Shown: positions 35,680-44,175, numbered from the stretch's first letter. The stretch: DNA of 64,000 bases from Streptomyces sp. (GCF_019510245.1 NZ_JAEKKT010000128.1:62001-126000), one strand, 5' to 3'. Notes: a model not told the origin generated them from the sequence alone. Made by a program: numbers and translations.

Positions 35680-36672
35680 TCACAGCACCTTCGCGCGGAT
35701 CATCGCCGACAGCACCAGAGCACCCGGCAGCAGCGGAATCCAGTCGGTCAGGACGCGGTAGCCGATCACGGTCGCGGCGGCCACCGCGACCGGGGAGCCG
35801 AACGCGACCAGTGTGATCACCAGCGCCGCGTCCACCGCGACCCCGCCGGGTACCGGAACGGCACCCCCCGCCGTGCCGGCCGCCAGGTACGCGAAGATCA
35901 CGGTGCCCCACGACAGTCCCAGCCCGAGCGCCTCCCCGGTGCAGGCCAGCACGCTCGCCTGCACCAGCGGCATGGCGGTGGCCCCGCCCCACAGGGCCAG
36001 CACGCGGGAGGGCCGGGCATGAACCGTCCGGGCGTCGGTGAGCGCCGAGCGCACCAACCCGGTGACCGGCCGCCGCAGCGGTCGTACGACGACCGTCGCC
36101 ACGGCCACCAGGGTGAGCACCGCGGCGACCGGGATCAGCACCACGCCGTCCGGGACCAGCTCGCCCAGCCGCCGCCAGGCGGACGAGGAGAGCAGGAACA
36201 CGATCAGCACGACGGTCTTCGCGCCCGACTTGGCCACCGAGTACAGCGCGATCGAGGAGGTGGCCCGCTCCAGGGGAACGCCCCGGGTGCGCAGGAAACG
36301 CACGGTGACGGCGTGTGCGCCGAGGCCGGCGGGCAGCGCGTGGTTGGCGGCGCCGGCGGCGAACTGGGAGGCCAGCAGCAGCCCCGGCGGCAGCCGGTCG
36401 GTCACGGCGCCCTGCCGCATGCAGGCGGCCACCACCCAGGTCAGGCAGGTGAAACCGCCGGCGGCCAGCAGCCACGCCGGTTCGGCGCGGGCGAGCCGGG
36501 TGACGCCCTCGTACAGCAGTGACTGGTTGGTCAGCCCCCAGACCGCCGCGATGAGCAGCGGGGACAGACACAGGGCGAGCCGGAGCGGCCGGCCCGCCGA
36601 CGAGGAGGGCGCGGGCAGCGGACGCACGGACGCGTCGGGGCGGGACGACGACAGCGAGGAGAGTGAGGACAC
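35680..36672 (-). CDS. UPF0104 / lysylphosphatidylglycerol-synthase-TM family flippase-like protein
   Basis: About 330 residues with eight or so membrane helices. The family pattern is seen in WLLAAGGFTCLTWVVAACMR, LPAGLGAHAVTVRFLRTRGV and GGAVPVPGGVAVDAALV, as in AglD/MprF-TM proteins, which move lipids or lipid-linked sugars across the membrane or help build them. GTG 36672 has AAGGA ten bases upstream; longer starts up to 36807 would add a Pro/Ser-rich leader. It faces the methyltransferase gene end to end. A role in exporting or flipping the product of the synthase operon is possible, but it is on the other strand and may be unrelated. Confidence 0.8.
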   Translation of the reverse strand: MSSLSSLSSSRPDASVRPLPAPSSSAGRPLRLALCLSPLLIAAVWGLTNQSLLYEGVTRLARAEPAWLLAAGGFTCLTWVVAACMRQGAVTDRLPPGLLLASQFAAGAANHALPAGLGAHAVTVRFLRTRGVPLERATSSIALYSVAKSGAKTVVLIVFLLSSSAWRRLGELVPDGVVLIPVAAVLTLVAVATVVVRPLRRPVTGLVRSALTDARTVHARPSRVLALWGGATAMPLVQASVLACTGEALGLGLSWGTVIFAYLAAGTAGGAVPVPGGVAVDAALVITLVAFGSPVAVAAATVIGYRVLTDWIPLLPGALVLSAMIRAKVL

Positions 36673-36872
36673 GGGGACGTTGTCCTTCCACGGCGGGCCT
36701 GCGGTGGGGAGCCGCGGGCGAGCAGACGCCGGGGAGCCTTCCCGTCCCGTATGACACCCGGATGTCCGAAAACCGAAGGCAGGAGGGCGGGCCGGTGCCG
36801 CGGGCACGGGGGTACCCCGCCGACCCGGTAGCCTTCCTGGGGAAGGAGTACGCGACAGGGGAGGTTCCGGCG

Positions 36873-37517
36873 GTGCACGTGCAGGAATGGCTCGACTCGG
36901 TGCCTGCGGTCGCCGTCTACGCCGTGGTGGCGCTGGTGATCGGACTGGAGAGCCTGGGCATCCCGCTGCCGGGCGAGATCGTCCTGGTCTCCGCCGCGCT
37001 GCTCTCCTCCCAGCACTCGGGCGTCAACCCGTTCGTCCTCGGCGCCTGCGCGACCGCGGGCGCGGTGATCGGCGACTCCATCGGCTACGCGATCGGCCGC
37101 AAGGGCGGCCGCCCACTGCTGGCCTGGCTGGGGAAAAAGTTCCCGAGACACTTCAGCGAGGGCCACGTCGCCACCGCCGAGCGCTCCTTCGAGAAGTGGG
37201 GCATGTGGGCGGTCTTCGTCGGCCGCTTCATCGCCCTCCTGCGCATCTTCGCGGGCCCCCTGGCCGGCGTCCTGCAGATGCCGTACTGGAAGTTCCTGAC
37301 CGCCAACCTCCTGGGCGGCATCTGTTGGGCGGGCGGCACCACGGCCGTCGTCTACTACGTCGGCATCGTCGCGGAGGACTGGCTGAAGAGGTTCTCGTAC
37401 GTGGGCCTGGCAGCGGCGGTCCTCTTCGGCCTCGCCTCCATGCTGATCGTCCGCCGCAAGGCCAAGAAGGTCCAGCTCACGGAGAAGGAAGCCGAGCCTG
37501 TAGGCGCCGGGGACTGA
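36873..37517 (+). CDS. DedA family membrane protein
   Basis: 214 residues with about five helices. Hallmarks are ESLGIPLPGEIVLVSAALLS, the GRKGGRP loop and GRFIALLRIFAGPLAGVLQM, containing the conserved Arg residues needed for function in E. coli homologues. DedA proteins are needed for membrane homeostasis and include undecaprenyl-phosphate translocases. GAGG eight bases before GTG 36873 favours this start over ATG 36762, which would add 37 poorly conserved residues. It is divergent from the flippase gene. The cytoplasmic tail is Lys-rich (RRKAKKVQLTEKE). Repeat copy C follows the stop codon. Confidence 0.9.
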   Translation: MHVQEWLDSVPAVAVYAVVALVIGLESLGIPLPGEIVLVSAALLSSQHSGVNPFVLGACATAGAVIGDSIGYAIGRKGGRPLLAWLGKKFPRHFSEGHVATAERSFEKWGMWAVFVGRFIALLRIFAGPLAGVLQMPYWKFLTANLLGGICWAGGTTAVVYYVGIVAEDWLKRFSYVGLAAAVLFGLASMLIVRRKAKKVQLTEKEAEPVGAGD

Positions 37518-37518
37518 A

Positions 37519-37590
37519 GCGCCCCCGAAGGGGCGCTGGGGGTCCCCCCCGGCCGAAGGCTGGGGGAGGAACTGCGCGACAAGCCCCCAC
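37519..37590 (-). repeat. Dispersed intergenic repeat, copy C (inverted)
   Basis: Third copy of the element seen at 4396 and 6816, now on the minus strand, between the convergent DedA and gamma-carbonic-anhydrase genes. It starts with the hairpin GCGCCCCCGAAGGGGCGC and keeps GGCCGAAGGC and GGAGGAACTGCGCGAC. It lies 2 bp after the DedA stop, so it may serve as a terminator for either gene. Confidence 0.75.
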
Positions 37591-37612
37591 GCGTCCGCAC
37601 CCGCCCCACGAC

Positions 37613-38140
37613 CTACTCATGCACCTCGCGATGCGCCACAGCCAACTCCGCGTAGAAGGTCCCGTTGAGGGTCACCCCCTCCCGCTCCTCCTCCGTCAGC
37701 TCGCGCCGCACCTTCGCCGGCACCCCCGCCACCAACGACCCCGGCGGCACCACCATCCCCTGCGGCACCAGAGCCTGCGCCGCAACCAGCGACCCCGCTC
37801 CGATCACGGCCCCGTTCAGCACGGTCGCCCCCATCCCGATCAGGCAGTCGTCCTCCACGGTCGCCCCGTGCACCACCGCGTTGTGCCCGACGGACACCCG
37901 CTCCCCGACACGCACCGGAAACCCCGGATCCGCATGCAACGTGGCGTTGTCCTGCACGTTCGCCCGCGCCCCCACGGTGATCGTCTCGACGTCACCCCGG
38001 ATCACCGCGCCGTACCAGACACTCGCCCCGGCCTTCAGCGTCACGTCCCCGATCACCGACGCCGTGGGCGCCACGAACACGTCGGCCTCGATCTTCGGCT
38101 CGCGCCCGCCGATCCCCACGATCAGCGCCTTGTGCGTCAT
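37613..38140 (-). CDS. Gamma-carbonic anhydrase family hexapeptide protein
   Basis: 175 residues of left-handed beta-helix. The zinc-ligand pattern of gamma-carbonic anhydrases is present: NATLHAD and then VGHNAVVHG, giving three His. Other family blocks are GDVTLKAGASVWYGAVIRGD and SLVAGVPAKVRREL. It probably forms a trimer and either hydrates CO2 or acts in an unknown metal-dependent reaction; many bacterial members lack proven activity. GGGAGA five bases upstream supports ATG 38140. It is divergent from another beta-helix gene at 38250, which suggests gene pairing rather than recent duplication, since the sequences differ strongly. Confidence 0.92.
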   Translation of the reverse strand: MTHKALIVGIGGREPKIEADVFVAPTASVIGDVTLKAGASVWYGAVIRGDVETITVGARANVQDNATLHADPGFPVRVGERVSVGHNAVVHGATVEDDCLIGMGATVLNGAVIGAGSLVAAQALVPQGMVVPPGSLVAGVPAKVRRELTEEEREGVTLNGTFYAELAVAHREVHE

Positions 38141-38249
38141 CACGGTCTCCCGTCGTCGTCGATGTCCCCGCAACCTACGCCACCACCTGGGGCGAAGATC
38201 ACAGCGGCCCACCCTCTTGAAGTCGGCGCCCGCTGAGTAGCGTGACTGC

Positions 38250-39014
38250 GTGCCGAAGCCCAAGAACACGTTCTCGTCCTGGCGCCGCCGCCTCGCCCAA
38301 CGCGCCGTGCACGCCGCCTGGGCCTGGGTGCAGCGCACGGGATCCGTCACCGCCGACCACCCCGGCCGCCTCCGGTTCGGCGCGCTCGGCGAGGCCACCC
38401 GCCTCGCCTTCCCGCTCGGCACGGTCTTCGGCGAACCGTGGATCCACCTCGGCTCGCACTGCATCGTCGGCGAACAGGTCACCCTGACCGCGGGCCTGAT
38501 GCCCGACCTCGACCTCGGCCCCGACCCGATCCTCCGCATCGGCGACGGCGTCGTCCTCGGCCGCGGCAGCCATGTCATCGCGGACACGACGGTCACCATC
38601 GGCAGCGACTGCTACTTCGGCCCGTACGTCTACGTCACCTCCACCAACCACTCCTACGACGACCCGCACGAGCCCATCGGCAGGCAGTGGCCGCGCATGG
38701 AGCCCGTGGAGATCGGCCCGGGCTGCTGGATCGGCACCGGCGCGGTGATCCTGCCGGGCGCGCGGATCGGCCGGAACGTGGTGGTGGCCGCCGGTGCGGT
38801 GGTCCGGGGCACGGTGCCCGACCACGCCGTGGTGGCCGGCGCGCCCGCCCGGGTCGTACGCCGCTGGACGGCCGAGGACGGCTGGCAGCCGCCGCTGCGC
38901 ACGCCCCCGCCGGTGCCGATACCGGAGGGCACCACGCCGGAGCAGTTGCGTGCGCTGGCGGAGCTGGACGAGGCGGACGTGGCGCGGCTCGCCGATCTGG
39001 AGCCCGGGAGCTGA
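38250..39014 (+). CDS. Left-handed beta-helix acyltransferase
   Basis: 254 residues. After an N-terminal helical region (WRRRLAQRAVHAAWAWVQRT) come hexapeptide coils ending in the acetyltransferase signature: the loop TSTNHSYDDPHEPI, then GCWIGTGAVILPGARIGRNV and VVAGAPARVVRRW. The His in NHSYDD matches the catalytic His loop of xenobiotic/maltose acetyltransferases. The C-terminal 40 residues (PIPEGTTPEQLRALAELDEA) are an added tail seen in actinobacterial members. The start is GTG 38250. The acceptor is unknown; sugars of surface glycans are a common substrate. Confidence 0.85.
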   Translation: MPKPKNTFSSWRRRLAQRAVHAAWAWVQRTGSVTADHPGRLRFGALGEATRLAFPLGTVFGEPWIHLGSHCIVGEQVTLTAGLMPDLDLGPDPILRIGDGVVLGRGSHVIADTTVTIGSDCYFGPYVYVTSTNHSYDDPHEPIGRQWPRMEPVEIGPGCWIGTGAVILPGARIGRNVVVAAGAVVRGTVPDHAVVAGAPARVVRRWTAEDGWQPPLRTPPPVPIPEGTTPEQLRALAELDEADVARLADLEPGS

Positions 39015-39049
39015 GCGGCGCCCGGCCGAGCCGGCGCCCGGGCGCCGGT

Positions 39050-39907
39050 TCAGCCGGTGGCCAGCAGCAGCGTGCCCACCAGTGCGAGCCCGGCGCCCGC
39101 CGCCTGGATCGCGCGCAGCCGTTCGCTGAGGAAGCCGCGGGCCGCGAGCGCGGTGACGACCGGGTAGAGCGAGGCGAGCACCGCGGCGACCGTGACCGGG
39201 CCGTGCTGCGCGGCGACCGAGTACGTGCCGTTGGCCGCGACGTCCGCGAGTCCGACGAAGCCCAGCGCCGGGAGCGTGGACCAGGCGAAGCCGCCCTCCG
39301 GCAGTGCGGGAGCGCCCCGCCGCACGGACAGCCACAGGGCCGTGCCGCCCGTCGCCACGCTGGTCACCCGCTGTACGAAGAGGGCCAGGAACAGCCCGGT
39401 GACCGTGGTGGACGCCTCCGTGATCAGCGCGAACACCGTGCCGAAGCCGCCGGCGGCGACCAGGGTGAGCAGGATCGCGCGGCGCTGCACGGGCGCGCCC
39501 CGCAGCTGCGGGCCGCCGGCCAGGACGACTCCGGTGACGGCGACCGCGATGCCCGCGACCTGGAGCAGCCCCGGCCGCTCGCCGAGGAACAGGCCGACTG
39601 CGACCGGGACGGCGACGCTCAGCGTGGCCAGCGGGGAGACCACCCCCATCGGGCCGAGGGCGAGGGCCTTGTAGAAGGAGAAGAGCGCGACGGGTCCGAC
39701 CAGGCCGGCCGCGAAGGCGAACCAGAGCCGGGGCCCGGCCTCGCTCCAGCCGCCCGTGGCGACCACGATCACACCCAGGACGACCGCCGCCAGGCCCTGC
39801 GACACGACGACCACCGTGAGCGCCGGGGCGCGTCGCGTGAGCAGCCCGCCGCCGAAGTCGGCCAGCCCCCACAGGAGGCTGGTGGTCAGGGCGAAGAATG
39901 CTGTCAC
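39050..39907 (-). CDS. EamA-family (DMT) transporter
   Basis: 285 residues with ten helices in two EamA repeats. Repeat one begins MTAFFALTTSLLWGLADFGGG and includes FSFYKALALGPMGVVSPLAT, the typical conserved helix pair. Repeat two contains VAANGTYSVAAQHGPVTVAAV and ends in an EamA-type helix (AIQAAGAGLALVGTLLLATG). GTG 39907 follows GAGG at six bases. Members export amino acids, metabolites or drugs. The divergent XRE-cupin regulator, with two GTTC/GAAC dyads between the genes, is the likely controller. The same regulator-exporter pairing is known for amino-acid-related DMT exporters. Confidence 0.9.
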   Translation of the reverse strand: MTAFFALTTSLLWGLADFGGGLLTRRAPALTVVVVSQGLAAVVLGVIVVATGGWSEAGPRLWFAFAAGLVGPVALFSFYKALALGPMGVVSPLATLSVAVPVAVGLFLGERPGLLQVAGIAVAVTGVVLAGGPQLRGAPVQRRAILLTLVAAGGFGTVFALITEASTTVTGLFLALFVQRVTSVATGGTALWLSVRRGAPALPEGGFAWSTLPALGFVGLADVAANGTYSVAAQHGPVTVAAVLASLYPVVTALAARGFLSERLRAIQAAGAGLALVGTLLLATG

Positions 39908-39925
39908 GGCCTGCCTCGCAGTACA

Positions 39926-39974
39926 GTTCGGTGAACGATCAGGTACACCCCATCGTAGTTCAGTCAGATGAACT
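39926..39974. promoter_or_regulatory. Paired dyads GTTC-n3-GAAC and AGTTCA-n6-TGAACT between EamA and XRE genes
   Basis: GTTCGGTGAAC at 39926-39936 and the perfect repeat AGTTCA-GTCAGA-TGAACT at 39957-39974 share the half-site GTTC/GAAC and are centred about 34 bp apart. They fill the divergent promoter region and are the natural binding sites of the neighbouring XRE regulator. Confidence 0.6.
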
Positions 39975-40034
39975 GCGTCATTCAAGATAGTGGACCACCA
40001 TGCCCGCCGCACTGCTCTCGACGATGGACGGAAC

Positions 40035-40607
40035 GTGTCGGACCTCGACCTGCTGACCCAGTCCCTGGCCCGCAACGTGAAGCACTGGCGGGCGGTGCGC
40101 GGCTTCACCCTGGACGTGCTCGCCGCCCGGGCCGGGGTCAGCCGGGGCATGCTGATCCAGATCGAGCAGGCCCGCACCAACCCGAGCATCGGCACCGTCG
40201 TCAAGATCGGTGACGCGCTCGGCATCAGCATCACCACCCTGCTCGACTACGAGCAGGGGCCGAAGGTCCAGATCGTCCCCGTCGAGAAGGCCGTACGGCT
40301 GTGGCACACCGAGGCCGGCAGCTTCAACCGGCTGCTGGCGGGGACCGAGGCGCCCGGCCCGCTGGAGATGTGGGACTGGCGGCTCATGCCCGGCGAGAGC
40401 AGCCCGTCGGAGCCGCATCCGTCCGGCACGGTGGAGATCGTCCATGTCACCGCCGGTGAACTGACCCTCACCGTCGACGGGGTCGACTACCGCGTGCCGA
40501 CCGGCGCCAGCGCCTCCTTCGAGGCCAACTCGGCGCATGTGTACGGCAACACCGGGGACGTGCCGATGGAGATGGTGATGACGGTCTCCGTGCCGCCCGT
40601 GCCCTGA
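40035..40607 (+). CDS. XRE-family regulator with C-terminal cupin domain
   Basis: About 190 residues from GTG 40035; GTG 39990 would add 15 residues. The helix-turn-helix is VLAARAGVSRGMLIQIEQAR with TNPSIGTVVKIGDALG, the standard short-cupin regulator form. The cupin barrel at the C-terminus has PHPSGTVEIVHVTAGEL and ANSAHVYGN, with His residues that could hold a metal or ligand. It is divergent from the EamA transporter and likely represses it and itself through the two dyads in between. The YbaK gene follows 31 bp downstream and could be co-transcribed. Confidence 0.9.
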   Translation: MSDLDLLTQSLARNVKHWRAVRGFTLDVLAARAGVSRGMLIQIEQARTNPSIGTVVKIGDALGISITTLLDYEQGPKVQIVPVEKAVRLWHTEAGSFNRLLAGTEAPGPLEMWDWRLMPGESSPSEPHPSGTVEIVHVTAGELTLTVDGVDYRVPTGASASFEANSAHVYGNTGDVPMEMVMTVSVPPVP

Positions 40608-40638
40608 GCCCGGCAGGCCGGGCTGTTAGCGTGCGGAC

Positions 40639-41193
40639 ATGCGCGCACCCATCGGAGACTTCGACACCGCCGTCCCCGCCCCCGACTGCCTCGACGAGCT
40701 GACCGCGCCGGTCGCCGACGCCGTGCGCCACTGGACCGGCGCCGTGCCCGCCGACCGGATCGTCTACGTCGAGACCGACCCGCAGTGGGCGGACACCGCG
40801 GTCTTCGTCGAGCACTACGGGCGCGACCTGCTCGGCAAGTCGGCCAACTGCGTGGTCGTGGCGGGCAGGCGAGGCGGCGAGACCACCCTGGCGGCCTGTC
40901 TGGTGCTGTCCACGACCAAGGTGGACGTCAACGGCGTGGTGCGCCGCCAACTCGGCGCCCGTAAGGCCTCGTTCGCCTCGGCGGACACCGCGACCGGCGC
41001 GACCGGCATGGAGTACGGCGGCATCACCCCGATCGGACTCCCGCGCGACTGGCCCCTGTTGGTGGACCCGGCCGTGGCCGAGCTGCCCTACGTCCTGGTC
41101 GGCAGCGGCCGGCGGCGCGGCAAGCTCCTCGTCCCCGGCGAGGCGTTCGCCGAGCTGCCGGGCGCGGTGGTGCTGGCGGGGCTGGGCGTCTAG
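40639..41193 (+). CDS. YbaK/EbsC family aminoacyl-tRNA deacylase
   Basis: 184 residues. The INS/YbaK domain is recognised by the conserved Lys in RRQLGARKASFA and by EYGGITPIGLPRDWPLLVD, plus KSANCVVVAGRRGGETTLAA. The family hydrolyses mischarged Cys-tRNA(Pro), Ala-tRNA(Pro) and related species in trans, protecting translation fidelity. It lies 31 bp behind the XRE-cupin regulator on the same strand. Its stop codon overlaps that of the convergent CDF gene by a few bases (TAG read on both strands at 41190-41193), so no terminator separates them. Confidence 0.88.
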   Translation: MRAPIGDFDTAVPAPDCLDELTAPVADAVRHWTGAVPADRIVYVETDPQWADTAVFVEHYGRDLLGKSANCVVVAGRRGGETTLAACLVLSTTKVDVNGVVRRQLGARKASFASADTATGATGMEYGGITPIGLPRDWPLLVDPAVAELPYVLVGSGRRRGKLLVPGEAFAELPGAVVLAGLGV

Positions 41194-42419
41194 GAGGCGA
41201 CGTGCGCGTGGTGCGCCAGCGCCAGGTGCGGGTCCGCCTGGCCGGGCACCGGTGCCGGGTCCGCGTGCACCAGGGCCGCGGTCAGCCTCGGTACGGCGTG
41301 CAGCAGCGCGTGCTCCGCTCCGACGGCGATCGCGTGCGCCTGGCGTACCGTCGACTCGCCGTCGACCACGACCGCCACCTCGGCGCGCAGCCGGTGCCCG
41401 ATCCAGCGCAGCCGCAGTTCACCCACCGCCCGCACCCCCGGCACCTCGCGCAGCGCCCGCTCGGCCCGGTCGGTCAGCTCCGGGTCCACCGCGTCCATCA
41501 CGCGCCGGAACACCTCGCGCGCCGCGTCCCGCAGCACCAGGGCGATCGCCGCGGTGATCGCCAACCCCACCAGCGGATCGGCGAGTTGCCAGCCGAGGGC
41601 GGCGCCGCCGGCCCCCAGCAGCACGGCCAGTGAGGTGAACCCGTCGGTGCGGGCGTGCAGCCCGTCGGCGACCAGCGCGGCCGAGCCGATCTCCCGGCCC
41701 ACCCGGATCCGGTACCGGGCCACCCACTCGTTCCCGGCGAACCCGACGAGGGCGGCCACCGCCACGGCCGTCAGGTGCGTGACCGGACGCGGATCCAGCA
41801 GCCGTTCGACGGCCGTCCACGCGGTGAAGACGGCCGACGCGGTGATCGTCAGCACGATCGCGAGCCCCGCGAGGTCCTCGGCCCGCCCGTAGCCGTAGGT
41901 GAAGCGGCGGTTCGCCGCGCGGCGCCCGAGCACGAAGGCGATGCCCAGCGGGACGGCGGTCAGCGCGTCCGCCGCGTTGTGCACCGTGTCCCCGAGCAGG
42001 GCGACGGAGCCGGACAGGACCACGACGACCGCCTGCACGAGCGCGGTCGCGCCGAGCACGGCCAGCGAGACCCAGAGTGCGCGCATGCCCCGCGCCGAGG
42101 ACTCCAGTGCGGGGTCGAGCTTGTCGGCCGTCTCGTGGGAGTGCGGCGTCAGGAGGTGGGTGAGGCGGTGCCGGAGGCCGGCGGACGGGGCGTGGGAGTG
42201 GCCGTGCCGGTGGTTGCGGCCGAGGTCGTGGCCGTGGTCGTGGGCGCTTTGGAGGTCGTGGTCGTGGTCATGGCCGTGGGCGGGGTCGCCGTGCCGGTGG
42301 CGGTCCCCGGGCCCGCGGTTGCCCGCGTGCTCGTGGCGGCGGCGGTCGTCCGTGTGTGCGTGCTCGTGAGGATGGCGGTCGTCCGCGTGTGCGTGTTCGT
42401 GGTGGTGCCGGTCGCTCAT
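41190..42419 (-). CDS. CDF-family metal cation exporter with very His-rich N-terminus
   Basis: 409 residues. Residues 1-100 hold about 35 His in motifs such as RHHHEHAHADDRHPHEHAH and GHDHDHDLQSAHDHGHD, likely a metal-binding reservoir on the cytoplasmic side. The transporter part has six helices with the site-A residues in HNAADALTAVP (HNxxD) and HARTDGFTSL (HxxxD), and a C-terminal cytoplasmic domain from about 320. The family exports zinc, cobalt or cadmium in exchange for protons. GGGGAG lies four bases before ATG 42419. It is divergent from an ArsR/SmtB regulator 63 bp away, whose probable operator lies in the gap, giving a standard metal-responsive pair. Confidence 0.93.
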   Translation of the reverse strand: MSDRHHHEHAHADDRHPHEHAHTDDRRRHEHAGNRGPGDRHRHGDPAHGHDHDHDLQSAHDHGHDLGRNHRHGHSHAPSAGLRHRLTHLLTPHSHETADKLDPALESSARGMRALWVSLAVLGATALVQAVVVVLSGSVALLGDTVHNAADALTAVPLGIAFVLGRRAANRRFTYGYGRAEDLAGLAIVLTITASAVFTAWTAVERLLDPRPVTHLTAVAVAALVGFAGNEWVARYRIRVGREIGSAALVADGLHARTDGFTSLAVLLGAGGAALGWQLADPLVGLAITAAIALVLRDAAREVFRRVMDAVDPELTDRAERALREVPGVRAVGELRLRWIGHRLRAEVAVVVDGESTVRQAHAIAVGAEHALLHAVPRLTAALVHADPAPVPGQADPHLALAHHAHVAS

Positions 42420-42476
42420 GCGGCTCCCCTCTCCGGTGCGCGGGACGTGGACACGGGACGCCCACGACGCCATTAT

Positions 42477-42492
42477 GTGCGTATGAGCGCAC
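42477..42492. promoter_or_regulatory. Dyad overlapping ArsR start, probable metal-responsive operator
   Basis: GTGCG (42477-42481) and CGCAC (42488-42492) form a perfect dyad with 6-bp spacer, spanning the ArsR start codon and lying 58 bp from the CDF start. Related TGCGCA-type sequences recur just downstream (42511-42530). Placement suits control of both divergent genes. Confidence 0.45.
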
Positions 42493-42848
42493 GCTTGCAC
42501 CTATCACCTGCGCATCTTGCGCACCCGCGCACCCCGGGCGAGGAACAGTTCGCGCTCGCCGCCGAACTCCTCGCCCTGCTCGGTGACCGCACCCGGCTCA
42601 CCCTGCTGCATGCCCTGATCGCGGGGGAGGCCGACGTCGGCACGCTCACCGAGGTGTGCGGCGCCGCCCGTCCCGCCGTCAGCCAGCATCTGGCCCGGCT
42701 GCGGCTCGCCGGCCTGGTGGGCACGCGCAAGGAGGGGCGGCGGGTGGTGTACTCGCTGCGCCACGGTCATCTGCGGCGGCTGGTCGAGGAGGCGCTGAAG
42801 GTGGCGGACCACCGGCTGACCGAGACCGCTACCGCACAGGACGGCTGA
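42483..42848 (+). CDS. ArsR/SmtB-family metal-sensing regulator
   Basis: 121 residues. The winged helix is complete: FALAAELLALLGDRTRLTLL, then the recognition helix ARPAVSQHLARLRLAGLVGT and the wing RKEGRRVVYSLRHGHLRRLV. His and Asp near the C-terminal helix (ALKVADHRLTETATAQDG) could form the alpha-5 metal site of Zn sensors; the only Cys is in the region before the recognition helix (TEVCGAARP). ATG 42483 was chosen; GTG 42477 is possible. It is divergent from the His-rich CDF exporter and should repress it until zinc or a similar ion binds. Confidence 0.9.
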   Translation: MSARLHLSPAHLAHPRTPGEEQFALAAELLALLGDRTRLTLLHALIAGEADVGTLTEVCGAARPAVSQHLARLRLAGLVGTRKEGRRVVYSLRHGHLRRLVEEALKVADHRLTETATAQDG

Positions 42849-42934
42849 GCTTCTCCGGCGTCCTGCCCGCCCTCGCCGGTACGGCGCCGTTCACCACCCG
42901 CACCGGGAACCGGGCGGTCGTCTCCGCGTAGTGC

Positions 42935-44158
42935 TCAGAAGGAGGCCGCCGAGCCGAGGTACTGCTCGGCGAAGGCCGTCGCCGCCGCACGCGAGGTGAA
43001 CAGCCTGCGCAGCCGGGCCAGGCTGGTGCCCGCGAGGAACGGATCGCCGGAGGCCGTGCCGTGGTAGATGCCGGACAGGAACTGCGAGAACTCCTGGTAG
43101 TCCCAGACCCGGCGCAGACAGGCGTGGGAGTAGCCTTCCAGACCGCTGTCGTCGCCCTTGGTGACGTGTGCGGCGAGTGCGTCGCCCAGCAGGAAGGCGT
43201 CGTGCAGGGCGAGGTTCATGCCCTTGGCGGCGATCGGCGCGGTGAGGTGCCCGGCGTCACCGGCCAGGAAGAGGCGGCCGAACGTCATGGGTTCCACCAC
43301 GTAGTCGTGCATGTCCAGCACGCGCTTCTCGATCAGCGGCCCCTCGGTGAGCGGCGGCGCCCCGGCCGCGCCGAGCCGCTCGCGCAGTTCGTCCCAGACC
43401 CGGTCGTGGGACCAGTTCCCCGGATCGTCGCCCGGCGGGCACTGCAGGTAGTAGCGGGTGACCTCGGGGCTGCGCGCCATGTGCCCGGCGAAACCGTTCG
43501 GGTGGACGCCGAACACCACGCAGTCCGAGGACGGCGGCGCCTCGGCGAGCAGCGCGAGCCACGCTATCCCGTAGTCCTGCCGGGCCACCTGTACCCGCCC
43601 CCGCGGTATCGCGTCCCGGGTCGCGCCGCGCGCGCCGTCGCAGCCCGCCACGAACTCGCAGCGCAGGAGGTGCCGTTCACCGGTCGCCGGGTCGAGGTAC
43701 GACACGGCGGCCCGGTCCGTCTCCAGTTCGTGCAGCGCGACGTCGCGCACCCCGAACCTGATGTCCCCGCCGCGCACGTCGGCGTACTCCCGCACCAGGT
43801 CCGTCACCAGCAACGGCTGCGGATAGACGTAGTGGTGCCGGTCCGTCAGCTCGCCGTAGTCGAACCGGAACCGGTCGCCGCCGAACCGGAACTCGCACTC
43901 GCTGTGCACCTGCGCCCGGGCCACCAGACCGTCGCCCAGGCCGCGTTCCCGGAGCCCGTGCACCGCCCACTCCTCGATGACCCCGGCCCGCGGCCTGGTC
44001 TCGATGAACTGTCTGCTCTCGGTCTCCAGGACCACGCAGTCGACGTCGGCGGCCCGCAGGATGTTCCCGACGGTCAGCCCGGCGGGCCCGGCGCCCACGA
44101 CGACGACCGTACGGCGTTCTTCGGAAGGGGAGTTGCGGTGGGGGGAGGGGTGAGTCAC
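42935..44158 (-). CDS. pobA: 4-hydroxybenzoate 3-monooxygenase (PobA-type)
   Basis: 407 residues. The FAD-binding motifs are VVVGAGPAGLTVG near the N-terminus, the DG motif CDGARGATRD and the GD motif LAGDAGHLTAPIAAKGMNLA. PobA-specific parts include FIETRPRAGVIEEWAVHGLR and the substrate-loop region HHYVYPQPLLVTDLVREY. The enzyme hydroxylates 4-hydroxybenzoate to protocatechuate with NAD(P)H and O2, feeding the beta-ketoadipate pathway, whose genes are not in this window. GTG 44158 begins the protein; a CATAAT box lies about 8 bases before it, so the transcript may be leaderless. No PobR-type regulator is adjacent. Confidence 0.9.
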   Translation of the reverse strand: MTHPSPHRNSPSEERRTVVVVGAGPAGLTVGNILRAADVDCVVLETESRQFIETRPRAGVIEEWAVHGLRERGLGDGLVARAQVHSECEFRFGGDRFRFDYGELTDRHHYVYPQPLLVTDLVREYADVRGGDIRFGVRDVALHELETDRAAVSYLDPATGERHLLRCEFVAGCDGARGATRDAIPRGRVQVARQDYGIAWLALLAEAPPSSDCVVFGVHPNGFAGHMARSPEVTRYYLQCPPGDDPGNWSHDRVWDELRERLGAAGAPPLTEGPLIEKRVLDMHDYVVEPMTFGRLFLAGDAGHLTAPIAAKGMNLALHDAFLLGDALAAHVTKGDDSGLEGYSHACLRRVWDYQEFSQFLSGIYHGTASGDPFLAGTSLARLRRLFTSRAAATAFAEQYLGSAASF

Positions 44159-44175
44159 CCCTGCATTATGACGGT

